Assembly (NCBI GenBank): GCA_035578155.1
Contig: JAPWDM010000043.1
Location: 425,001 to 489,000 of the forward strand
Source of the DNA: Brachynemurus nebulosus
Taxonomy: Eukaryota; Arthropoda; Insecta; Neuroptera; Myrmeleontidae
Reading direction: 5' to 3'
Length of the DNA stretch: 64,000 nt
Shown: one piece after another, positions 10,489-18,538 of the stretch
Position numbering within the stretch: position 1 is the stretch's first letter
Layout: each line of letters starts with the position of its first letter
The notes under the pieces: generated by a model
What the model was told of the DNA's origin: nothing
Databases searched by the model: none
Seen by the model: the letters and a program-made list of their open reading frames with translations, nothing else
Translations under genes and position numbers: made by a program

Positions 10489-11589
10489 ATGCAATTCATG
10501 CAAAGTTTGACAAACTGCAACAATTACTTGAACCAAGTTGGGATAATCAATTTTTTATTGAATTATCAGTTTATATCCGGAAACAAAGTTTGCACATCTT
10601 GTGGGAGGAACCAAATAAAAATTCAATCAAACGGTAAGAAATATAACTAAATTATTCGATAAAATATATTTTTATTAATTATTTTAAATAATGTCTGATT
10701 AAATAGTTTTTTGTAAATAATTATTGCCTGTATTAAAATTTGATCATACCCGAAAAATTTTCGGAAATTCTAAAAAACTCTTTCAGGATTAATTTAAATT
10801 TTTAAGTAATGTTTTTTTTATCATTTTATATTAGGTAAAGGATATTACATGCATAGATGCACCAACAAGAATTGTAGAAAAAAGAGCTCAATTCGCAATG
10901 GAACTCTTTTCAACAATACAAGGATTCCAATTGAAAAAGTAATATTGGTCTTGGTTTGTTGGATACTGAAATATCCGAACAGAATTATAAAATTAGAAAC
11001 TGGACTGGATGACAAAACTATAAGAAAATTATTAAATACCTTTCGAGATATTTTAACGGTGTGGCTAATGGAAACCAGTTCCAAGTTAGGTGGAGTTGAT
11101 AAAATCGTTGAAATAGATGACAGCGCTTTTGGAAAAAGGAAATTTAATAGGGGTCGGTTGACAAACACTAAATGGGTGGTGGGCGGGATTGAACGAGAAA
11201 CCAAAAAATGTTTTTTAAGGGTGGTACAGAAACGGGACGCTACTACGCTTACAAACATTATTTTGGAACTTATTGAACCAGGAACCACTATAATGACGGA
11301 CTGCTGGAGGGGTTATAATACTGCTCTTTTAGAAGCTTCGGGATTTCGTCATCAGACTGTCAACCACCGACAAAATTTCGTGAATCCTAACAGTCCAAGT
11401 GTCCACACACAAAATATAGAATCAAACTGGTCCAGAATTAAAATGGATATGAGGCGAAAAATTGGGAGAATGTCGACCACCAAAATTGAAAATTACCTCA
11501 CTGAATATATGTGGAGAAGCCTTCATAACACTAATGAGGAGCTATTTTACGATTTTGTGCGCGCCGTAAATTACTTCTATCCCGTTTGA
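10489..11589 (+). CDS. Merlin transposase (DDE, IS1595/ISXO2 family), two exons
   Basis: Predicted exons are 10489-10633 and 10835-11589, giving 299 residues. Exon 1 carries CTSCG and exon 2 carries C-x4-C (CTNKNC), together the N-terminal zinc ribbon of ISXO2-like transposases, followed by SSIRNGTLF. The intron is GT-AG, 201 bp, and splits one Gly codon, so the frame is kept exactly. The catalytic triad is the first Asp of VEIDDSAFG (about residue 143), Asp in MTDCWRGY (about 204) and Glu in IESNWSRIK (about 244), in the family's usual order and spacing. The start is the first ATG after an in-frame stop at 10468; a second ATG at 10498 is possible. No frameshift or stop is seen. The enzyme should act in the nucleus on the element's own inverted repeats. 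Confidence 0.88.
10634..10834 (+). other. Predicted intron of the Merlin transposase
   Basis: Donor ACG|GTAAGAA and acceptor TTATATTAG|GTAAAG. Removing it joins the two halves of the zinc ribbon in frame. Without it, exon 2 opens only at codon ATG 10849 and lacks the first Cys pair. Confidence 0.8.
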
Positions 11590-11875
11590 TTTCTGGTACA
11601 TTTCCTTATATCCATCTACTTTTCATCCTTATCTTCTATCTTCTTATCCTCTTCTTCGTTATAATCATTTTTTTGTCAATATTATCAAAAATGGACAAGG
11701 CTCTATGAGCCGCTAATTACGTTAATTTGATGCACGGAATTATATTTACACGTGTACCATATTTATGTGGTTAGTGACTTATAGTATATTCTACAGAAAT
11801 TACTTACTTTTCTGAATAAAGTGGTAATATTAAATAATGGTAATATTAAAAAATAATAAATATTTTAATTTTTGC

Positions 11876-12071
11876 TGAATGAATAACTTGGAACACCTGG
11901 TATATATATAAAAGGTAATACATAAGTGTACGTATAAATACGTACAAAACTATATCATTGGTCAAAATTGGTCCCTTTTAACAGCAGGACATTTTTGAAA
12001 AAATGTCCTGCTGTTAAAAGGGACCAATTTTATGATAGTTATAAAGGACGCTGTTCAAATCCTGCATACCC
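11876..12071. repeat. Merlin right terminal inverted repeat with perfect palindrome
   Basis: Inverse of 8972-9161. It contains a long internal palindrome, AACAGCAGGACATTTTT with AAATGTCCTGCTGTT, that extends to GGTCCC on one side and GGGACC on the other (about 11968-12032). The left arm has only half of it. Confidence 0.85.
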
Positions 12072-12079
12072 GTTTTACA

Positions 12080-12472
12080 AAATTCAATTGTTTAACTATT
12101 ATAACTAAGCGCTCACTGATATGAATTACATTTTCATTTAATTTTTGTTACTACTTAAAACCTATATTTATTAGTAGAGTAAATCATACAAAATTTTAAA
12201 AAAAAATTTCGATTCTTTACTGTAGAACCTTATTTGACCATATTTTTTTAGCAGAATGTAAATGGTTGATTTTTTTTTTTTTTTTTTTTATTTTTTTGAA
12301 TACGATAATTCAAAATAAAACAGATCAATTAAAGTACTAGCTTTCGAAATTTTACGCATCCTTAAAAATCTCTAATAAAAGGTACTAAAATGATATGTAA
12401 ATGTTGTGAAGATCTGCTAAATATCAGTTTTCTTGGCCTATAACTTAATCAAAATAGACTAAAATATAAATA
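12080..12472. other. AT-rich spacer before the LINE stack
   Basis: Contains an A/T-rich stretch with a 20-base T run near 12270. No gene is seen. Confidence 0.4.
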
Positions 12473-12492
12473 TAATAATAATAATAATAAAA

Positions 12493-12531
<39 letters not shown>
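12473..12531 (+). repeat. (TAA)n microsatellite at the 5' border of the LINE stack
   Basis: TAA repeats, broken once by AAAG, end directly at the truncated start of LINE unit 1. The far end of the stack (51,000) also ends in TAA repeats, so this is probably the original insertion target. Confidence 0.85.
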
Positions 12532-13974
12532 GGGCGTCTAGTTCCTTTAGACACCCCAAGATCGGAAGGTTTGAGTTATACGAAGTTTTTAGTTCTAAAG
12601 CCTACAGAAGCGGACTTTAGCAAGATAAGTCCCTTCTTGTTAGCAAAGTTGGTACGAGAAAATATTGGGCAGGTAAAGGATGCCAAACTATCGGGCAAAG
12701 GGTTGCTCGTGGAGGCATACTCACCGGCACAATCAGAAAAGATCCAACAATTGAAGAATTTAGGGCAGTATGCTGTAGAGGTGGCACCACACGGGGTATT
12801 AAATTATTCCAGAGGTGTCATCATGCATCCATCATTGGCATACTGCACTCCTGATGAGATAGTGTCGGAGATGTCTTCACAGGGGGTTATTGAGGCGAGG
12901 AGACTCAGATATAATAGGGGTAAATATCCAAATTCACCCCTTATACTTTTAACATTTAATAAGACCACTCTCCCAAAGGAGGTGGTCGTGGGTCTCTTCA
13001 ACAAAATCGACGTACGTCCGTACATCCCGGCACCTATGAGGTGCTACAACTGTCAAAGGTACGGACATGTATCCCAGAAATGTAACGTCGAGCAACAGAT
13101 ATGCGTGTGCGGCAAGCCGATACACGAAGGACGACCGTGCGGCGAGCCGATGAAATGTATTAACTGTGGTGGCAATCATTCTGCAAAATCTAGAAATTGC
13201 CCCATTTTCAAGCAAGAATCAGCCATCCAAGAGCTGAGAGCTCTGGAAAAGTTATCTTATCCAGAGGCCCGCCGGAAACTTCTGGGCAGTATGCCCCGTC
13301 GTTCAGCCTTGGATGGTTACGCACGCATTGTTGCAGCCCCCGCCCCTGCAGCGGTTGAGAGAAATAAAGAAGTGAGTGAACTCCAAGAAAGGATGAAACG
13401 AATGCAAGCTACGATAGAAAGTATGCAGCAGAGCCTATTGCGCTCATTAGGTGTAGCTAGCTCTACACCAAGCACAACCGCTGTCGCGTCAGCCAAGGTC
13501 CCAGGGACGAAGAGGGTGATAACACCAACCCCTCAGGGACCTATAGTAAAAAATGTGGTATCTTCCCCCAGGAAGAGGTCTTCCCCAAAGAAGACGTCAC
13601 CTGGGCGGAGACGAAGCAGCGAGGAGGAAAAAGAGGTGACCAAATCAAGGTCCCCCAAAAAGGGACCTGTCACCTCTAAATCGGAGTCGGAATTCCTTCC
13701 GCCTCCGACACCCATGGCGACTCCGCAACCAACATCGACGGAGTTGTCTCGACCGGGCACGCCAACACGTCCGGTCGTCCTCCTCCCGAGTCGCTCTATA
13801 ATAACACCCATGAGCGATTCGGAAAGTGCCACAGCGTCGGCACGTTCGGGTACAAAACGCCCGACGTCCGACGCGTACACCAACACCTCGGCCACGGAGT
13901 CGGACAACTCCGACGCCGAGGTGCGCGTTACAAAAAGGAAAAAAGGCTGGCCTAAGGGGAAACCTAGGAAGTAG
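12532..13974 (+). CDS. LINE ORF1 (Gag-like CCHC protein), N-terminally truncated
   Basis: Open from the truncation point to TAG at 13972. It lacks roughly the first 85 codons present in units 6-8, and no ATG starts it. It carries three zinc knuckles: CYNCQRYGHVSQKC (C-x2-C-x4-H-x4-C), CVCGKPIHEGRPC (C-x1-C-x4-H-x4-C) and CINCGGNHSAKSRNC (C-x2-C-x3-H-x6-C). An RRM-like stretch (FLVLKPTEADF onward) precedes them, a coiled-coil-like Met/Gln/Glu segment follows, and then a Ser/Pro/Lys-rich tail ending in a basic KRKKGWPKGKPRK. Such proteins bind the element RNA and form the RNP. Without the N-terminus and promoter it is probably not expressed from here. Confidence 0.9.
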   Translation, partial: GRLVPLDTPRSEGLSYTKFLVLKPTEADFSKISPFLLAKLVRENIGQVKDAKLSGKGLLVEAYSPAQSEKIQQLKNLGQYAVEVAPHGVLNYSRGVIMHPSLAYCTPDEIVSEMSSQGVIEARRLRYNRGKYPNSPLILLTFNKTTLPKEVVVGLFNKIDVRPYIPAPMRCYNCQRYGHVSQKCNVEQQICVCGKPIHEGRPCGEPMKCINCGGNHSAKSRNCPIFKQESAIQELRALEKLSYPEARRKLLGSMPRRSALDGYARIVAAPAPAAVERNKEVSELQERMKRMQATIESMQQSLLRSLGVASSTPSTTAVASAKVPGTKRVITPTPQGPIVKNVVSSPRKRSSPKKTSPGRRRSSEEEKEVTKSRSPKKGPVTSKSESEFLPPPTPMATPQPTSTELSRPGTPTRPVVLLPSRSIITPMSDSESATASARSGTKRPTSDAYTNTSATESDNSDAEVRVTKRKKGWPKGKPRK

Positions 13975-13988
13975 CCACACTTCCTAGG
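13963..13988 (+). promoter_or_regulatory. Hairpin with the ORF1 stop codon in its loop (ORF1-ORF2 junction)
   Basis: CCTAGGAAG and CTTCCTAGG form a perfect 9-bp stem. The 8-nt loop, TAGCCACA, opens with the ORF1 stop codon. It is the same in units 6 (24380-24405) and 7 (41835-41860), and has one mismatch in unit 8 (47182-47207). ORF2 starts 24 nt downstream in another frame. A role in termination-reinitiation is an inference. Confidence 0.6.
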
Positions 13989-14011
13989 GAGCAACCCTAG
14001 TAGTAACAGAA

Positions 14012-17000
14012 ATGGCTATCGTACAGTGGAACTGTAATGGTGTAAAGCACCATTACTGTGAACTGCAGATGCTTCTGGCTGAGCACACGCCTATGTGCGT
14101 GTGCCTCCAAGAAACACATTTACGGCCGGCGGAACAATTTACTATCAAATACCATCAAATCCGCCGGCACGACGTACAGCCAGACATCAGGGCGAGGGGG
14201 GGTGTTGCCATCATTATCAAAGATGGCGTCCCTTTCCGGGACCACCCATTAAACACTCCTCTACAAGCCATCGCAGTTCGTTTTATGAAACCGCCCCAGT
14301 TCACAGTATGCTCGGTCTATCTACCAGACTTCGACTGGAACTTCGAAGATTTGACCGAGCTTACATTACAGTTACCACGTCCATTTTTGTTACTAGGAGA
14401 TTTTAATGCTCACAGCCCCATGTGGGGCTGTAGCACAAGAGACGCCCGTGGAAGACTCATAGAACGGTTTCTAGATGAGTCCGAAGCGGTCTTGTTGAAT
14501 ACCGGTCAAGGTACTTTCATTAACGCAAGAACCGGTGAGTTGTCGGCTATCGACTTATCACTCGGCTCACCGGTCATGGCACACCGTTATGAATGGACGC
14601 TGGCGTCTGATTCATACGGTAGTGACCATATCCCCATTATATTGAATAGTACCACGCCGATGACTCCACATTCGTCTTCGCCGAGATGGCGTCTCCGTCA
14701 GGCTAACTGGGACATGTACGTTGATTCATTCCGTACACCCGAGCTGACTGGAGACGTAGAAGATGATGTGGAGCAAATGTCCTCCAGTGTCATTGAAGCA
14801 GCACATAAGAGTATACCAAAGTCGTCCAGCATTCCACCCAAACATCAAGTACCATGGTGGAATGAAGTCGTGAGTGTAGCAGTTGCAGAGAAAAAGCGGG
14901 CGTACAACGAACTCAGACGTCGCCCCACGCAGGAAAATGTGATAGCCTACAAGCGTGCGCAAGCACGCTGTAAACGCACTATAAAAGAACAGAAGAGGCT
15001 ATCATGGGAGCAGTATGTTTCGGCCATAAATACTTCCACCACCACCTCAGAGGTATGGAGAAGAGTGAGGGCCATTACAGGGAAATCCTCCCGTTCACCT
15101 ATGCCCTCCCTTCTCATCGTTGACGGTCGGAACATCACTGAACGCGCAAAAATAGCTAATTGCTTAGCTAAGCACTTTGAGCGCGTCAGTGGCTCCCAAA
15201 ACTATGACCCGGACTTCCTGCGGATCAAGATCGAGCACGAACAAAACGATCTTGATTTTTTCTCAGATGAATCCCTCCAGTACAACCAACCGTTTTCTAT
15301 GCAAGAATTACTGGAGGCGCTTCGGGGATCTGGGGACACCTCCCCTGGACCTGATGAGATCCCCTACGCCATGATCCGGAACCTGCCTTATCCTGGTAAG
15401 TGTAGGTTACTGGATCTGTACAACGAAATTTTTAGGCAAGGCGTTTACCCTCCGCAGTGGCGAGAAGCTACCATCATTCCGCTGCTAAAAGAAGGTAAAG
15501 ATTCATCGCAACTATCTAGCTATCGTCCAATATCCTTGACTTGCTGTTTCAGCAAGGTATTGGAGAAAATGGTGAACAACCGTCTCGTCTGGTGGCTGGA
15601 ATCCCACAACCTCATACCTAAACATCAATGTGGGTTCCGCCGATACCATTCGACCACGGACCATCTTGTTCGCCTCGAGAATGCCATTCAAGACGCCTTT
15701 CTCCAACGAAAACACCTTGTGGCCGTGTTTTTCGATTTGGAGAAAGCTTATGATATGACCTGGAGGTATGGCATTCTCAAGAAGCTGCACGACTGGGGTT
15801 TAAGAGGTAATCTCCCTCAGTTCGTAAAAAGTTTTCTGACTGACCGTTCTTTTCGTGTCCGGGTAGGTGACACTGAGTCTGAGGCCCATTCCCAGGAGAA
15901 TGGTGTTCCTCAAGGCTCCACCATTAGTGTCACCTTGTTTTCCATCGCAGTTAGTCATATTGCAGCTTCAGCCCCAATTCGTCGTTGCTTGTACGTTGAT
16001 GACCTCACAATTTTCTATGCAGCCGATTCCATCGAGGATATTCAACAACGGCTGCAACAAGGCATCAACGAAGTGGTGACTTCTGCAGAAGCTCTTGGTT
16101 TTCGTTTCTCACCACAAAAAACATCGGTGGTTCACTTCTGCAGGAAGCGCAACGCACATCCGGATCCTGTTCTCACAATAAAAGGATCCAACCTTCAGTG
16201 CGTCGATAGCGTCAGGTTTCTAGGACTTATTTTCGATAAACAACTAACGTGGCGTCCACACCTCCAAGCCTTAGCTGCGAGTTGTCACAGGACGATAAAC
16301 ATGCTTAAGTGCTTGGCTGGTGCATCGTGGGGTGCGGGCCGGGAGTCGTTGCTTCGCCTGTATCAATCGCTGGTTCTGACTAGGATTGATTACGGCAGCA
16401 TTGCTTACTCCTCCGCCCGGGCGTCCGCGCTTCTTCTCCTAGATCCTGTTCACCATTCAGGCATACGACTGGCTACGGGAGCATTTCGAACGAGTCCTTC
16501 TATGAGCCTCTGCGTAGAGTCGGGTCTGCCTCCGCTGCGACTGAGACGTGAGCGTCTCTTGCTCAATTATGCGGCGGGGATATATGCAACACCTTCACAT
16601 ATAAACCACCCGACTCTATTCAGATACCGTTTACAGGGGCTCTACGGTCGACGTCCCACCATAAGTCGACCAGTGGCCGTTCGAACGCAGGAGTTATTAG
16701 AGAGTCTGCACTTACAGTTCGCCAAGGTACTTCCCAAACGTCCTATGGAAGTACCTCCTTGGCTGATCCCTAAAGTAAGGTGTCGTTTCGACCTGACTGG
16801 TCTCAACAAGGAGGAGACCAGTTCATTCGAATACCGATCCCGCTTTTATGAGATCATTAGCGAACTTGACTCTCTCTGCATATACACAGATGGTTCCAAA
16901 ACAGCTACGGGTGTTGGAAGTGCTATCGTCATTCGTGACGATCCTCACGCTTGGTCACTTCCTCCCCAGGCCACTGTGTATACTGCAGAATTATTTGCGA

Positions 17001-17674
17001 TTTTGCAAGCCCTGCGATTCTGTCGAACATCCGAAGACAGCGCATTCCTCATTTGTTCCGACTCATTGAGCACGTTGCAAGCGATCTGCCGCTCTCATAC
17101 CATCGATCCACTGGTGCAGAACATCCGAACGTGTCTCTACATGCTCCGCCAAAAGTCTATCACCTTCTTTTGGATTCCCGGACATGTGGGGATACCTGGC
17201 AATGAACTCGCCGACCAGGCAGCACGTCATGCAGCCGAAGTCGGTGAGCCACAGGACATTGCAATTCGCCCAGAGGATCTGAGAGTGAGCATACGATCCG
17301 CGATCGATCATAAATGGCAACGTGAGTGGAACAACCTCACGGCAAAGCTCAGACAGGTGAAACCTGAGGTCCGAAGAACTCCGGCACCTGTAAATCTGAA
17401 CCGGCGAGAGAGTGTGGCCCTGACGCGTTTACGCTTGGGCCACACGGCGTTAACACATCGTCATCTTCTCGCCGGTGAGGATCAGCCAAGGTGCGCCGCC
17501 TGCGGGACGGCGCTGACCGTGAGGCATATAGTTGAGGAATGTATAACCTTTGAGCCATTGCGCCAGAGGTTGCAGCTCCCCAATAATGTAGCCAACGCTT
17601 TAAGGTATGATTCGGTCTCTGAAAGAAAGATGATTGAATTTCTCCGAAATTCGCATCTTCTTCAGAGACTTTAG
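14012..17674 (+). CDS. LINE ORF2: AP endonuclease, reverse transcriptase, RNase H, CCHC
   Basis: An intact 1220-residue protein for target-primed reverse transcription in the nucleus. The APE-type endonuclease spans about 1-225 (N9, E34 in QETH, D130/N132 in GDFNAH, D181, SDH at 204-206). The RT spans about 430-760 (D575 in FFDLEKAYD, YVDD at 661-664, NGVPQGS at 630-636). RNase H spans about 950-1080 (D960 in YTDGS, E993 in TAEL, D1017 in CSDS, and H1058/D1068 in the GHVG..NELAD segment). A C-terminal knuckle, CAACGTALTVRHIVEEC, follows. The ATG lies 37 nt after the ORF1 stop. This domain order fits the I superfamily; other RNase H-bearing LINE clades (R1, Loa) cannot be excluded without a tree. 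Confidence 0.95.
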   Translation: MAIVQWNCNGVKHHYCELQMLLAEHTPMCVCLQETHLRPAEQFTIKYHQIRRHDVQPDIRARGGVAIIIKDGVPFRDHPLNTPLQAIAVRFMKPPQFTVCSVYLPDFDWNFEDLTELTLQLPRPFLLLGDFNAHSPMWGCSTRDARGRLIERFLDESEAVLLNTGQGTFINARTGELSAIDLSLGSPVMAHRYEWTLASDSYGSDHIPIILNSTTPMTPHSSSPRWRLRQANWDMYVDSFRTPELTGDVEDDVEQMSSSVIEAAHKSIPKSSSIPPKHQVPWWNEVVSVAVAEKKRAYNELRRRPTQENVIAYKRAQARCKRTIKEQKRLSWEQYVSAINTSTTTSEVWRRVRAITGKSSRSPMPSLLIVDGRNITERAKIANCLAKHFERVSGSQNYDPDFLRIKIEHEQNDLDFFSDESLQYNQPFSMQELLEALRGSGDTSPGPDEIPYAMIRNLPYPGKCRLLDLYNEIFRQGVYPPQWREATIIPLLKEGKDSSQLSSYRPISLTCCFSKVLEKMVNNRLVWWLESHNLIPKHQCGFRRYHSTTDHLVRLENAIQDAFLQRKHLVAVFFDLEKAYDMTWRYGILKKLHDWGLRGNLPQFVKSFLTDRSFRVRVGDTESEAHSQENGVPQGSTISVTLFSIAVSHIAASAPIRRCLYVDDLTIFYAADSIEDIQQRLQQGINEVVTSAEALGFRFSPQKTSVVHFCRKRNAHPDPVLTIKGSNLQCVDSVRFLGLIFDKQLTWRPHLQALAASCHRTINMLKCLAGASWGAGRESLLRLYQSLVLTRIDYGSIAYSSARASALLLLDPVHHSGIRLATGAFRTSPSMSLCVESGLPPLRLRRERLLLNYAAGIYATPSHINHPTLFRYRLQGLYGRRPTISRPVAVRTQELLESLHLQFAKVLPKRPMEVPPWLIPKVRCRFDLTGLNKEETSSFEYRSRFYEIISELDSLCIYTDGSKTATGVGSAIVIRDDPHAWSLPPQATVYTAELFAILQALRFCRTSEDSAFLICSDSLSTLQAICRSHTIDPLVQNIRTCLYMLRQKSITFFWIPGHVGIPGNELADQAARHAAEVGEPQDIAIRPEDLRVSIRSAIDHKWQREWNNLTAKLRQVKPEVRRTPAPVNLNRRESVALTRLRLGHTALTHRHLLAGEDQPRCAACGTALTVRHIVEECITFEPLRQRLQLPNNVANALRYDSVSERKMIEFLRNSHLLQRL

Positions 17675-17811
17675 GGGCATTACATCTCTTAATTTTACAA
17701 AGTCGTCTCTTGTTTCTCCCCCGACAGTTAATTTTATTTGAGGCAAAGTTTTTATCTTTATGTGTTCAAAAATTTCTTGTGAGTGTCTTAATTTATTTAT
17801 TTATTAACCAT

Positions 17812-18470
17812 ACCCTGTTCCAGCTGGTCTGGCAGGGTACTTTTAGTCTCTCGTTATGCCACTGAGGGCCTTTTACACCCTTAGTGGTACTGTTGTTATT
17901 TATACGTGTTGTTTTGTTGTTGTTATTTCTTTTTAACGATGTACTACCGAGGGCCTTTTACACCCGAGGTGGTACATCATTTGTTCTTCCATCTGTGGTA
18001 TTTTGTTATGCCGCTGTAGGCCTGTTGTTATGGCTCTACAGCGGAATTGTTTTAACTCCTTATTGTTTCACTGGTCGGCTTGTGGCCTCCCAGTGACGCA
18101 ATAAGTTCTGTCTGTGATATATTTTTGTGATACTCTTCTGTGATATTTCGTGTTGTTCTAGTCAGGTTCCTCCACTCCGGGGCCGTTTACACCTCGGAGG
18201 GAGTTCCAGCGATGGCTTCCAGGCCTTGGTGACCGGACGCTTTGTCTAGTACTTATCGTACCGTCACCAAGGACTGTCCGCTCCTTTTAAGCCCTGGGAT
18301 GGCAGGGCCCATCGATGGATTTTATTATGTGTATGTTTTGTCCCTTGTCTATTGCATTTATGTGTTCCTGTCTGTTTTGTGTATGTTTTTATCTCTCGTT
18401 TTGGCGGCGCATGCCCTTAGTTGGCGATGCCGCCGGGTGCTGCTGGCCGCGCCATCCACCGGCAGCAGTG
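17812..18470 (+). promoter_or_regulatory. Structured 3'UTR: chain of ~10 stem-loops
   Basis: Consecutive stems in order: ACCCTG/CAGGGT (17812-17838); CCACTGAGGG/CCCTTAGTGG (17859-17887); GATGTACTACC/GGTGGTACATC (17938-17978); CCGCTGTAG/CTACAGCGG (18011-18044); TTATTG..CACTGG/CCAGTG..CAATAA (18060-18104); CTCCGGGG/CCTCGGAG (18175-18199); CCTTGGTGAC/GTCACCAAGG (18224-18272); GCCCTG/CAGGGC (18291-18308); GGCGGC/GCCGCC (18403-18434); TGCTGCTGG/CCGGCAGCA (18438 to about 18470). Three loops share TTTACAC. The same order recurs in the other units with compensating changes. Recognition of the RNA 3' end by the element's own RT is the natural inference. Confidence 0.85.
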
Positions 18471-18505
18471 TCCCAATTTTAATTAAAAAAAAAAAAAAAA
18501 AAAAA

Positions 18506-18537
<32 letters not shown>

Positions 18538-18538
<1 letters not shown>

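Larger units (their letters stand above)
8972..12071 (+). mobile_element. Merlin (IS1595-like) DNA transposon, apparently complete
   Basis: The ends GGGTATGCAGGATTTGAA (left) and its inverse (right) are flanked by identical 8-bp duplications, GTTTTACA at 8964-8971 and 12072-12079. Merlin elements make 8-9 bp duplications. The terminal inverted repeats run ~190 bp. The interior holds one IS1595-type transposase gene with a predicted intron, all three catalytic acidic residues and a zinc ribbon. A short Helitron-like fragment lies at 9281-9340, and a ~165-bp inverted duplication of the intron region lies at 9914-10081. The perfect target duplication and open transposase suggest recent or still possible activity. 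Confidence 0.88.
12532..18537 (+). mobile_element. LINE unit 1 (I-superfamily-like), 5'-truncated
   Basis: Starts inside ORF1 (homology with units 6-8 begins at the Gly-Arg codons GGGCGT). It has ORF1, a 37-nt spacer, full ORF2 and a ~0.8-kb 3'UTR, and ends in A23 followed by (TAA)n. This is the only unit with a fully intact ORF2. The (TAA)n tail and the EN-RT-RNase H-CCHC order fit the I superfamily; the clade is an inference. Base composition is much more GC-rich than the flanks. Confidence 0.9.

Noticed and set aside
10845..11288. 147-codon minus-strand frame
   Set aside because: Lies entirely opposite the Merlin transposase; shadow of a real gene.
13533..13994. Minus-strand frames opposite LINE ORF1 (also opposite units 6, 7 and 8)
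   Set aside because: Antisense shadows of the codon-biased, Ser/Pro-rich ORF1 tail; they recur only because ORF1 recurs.
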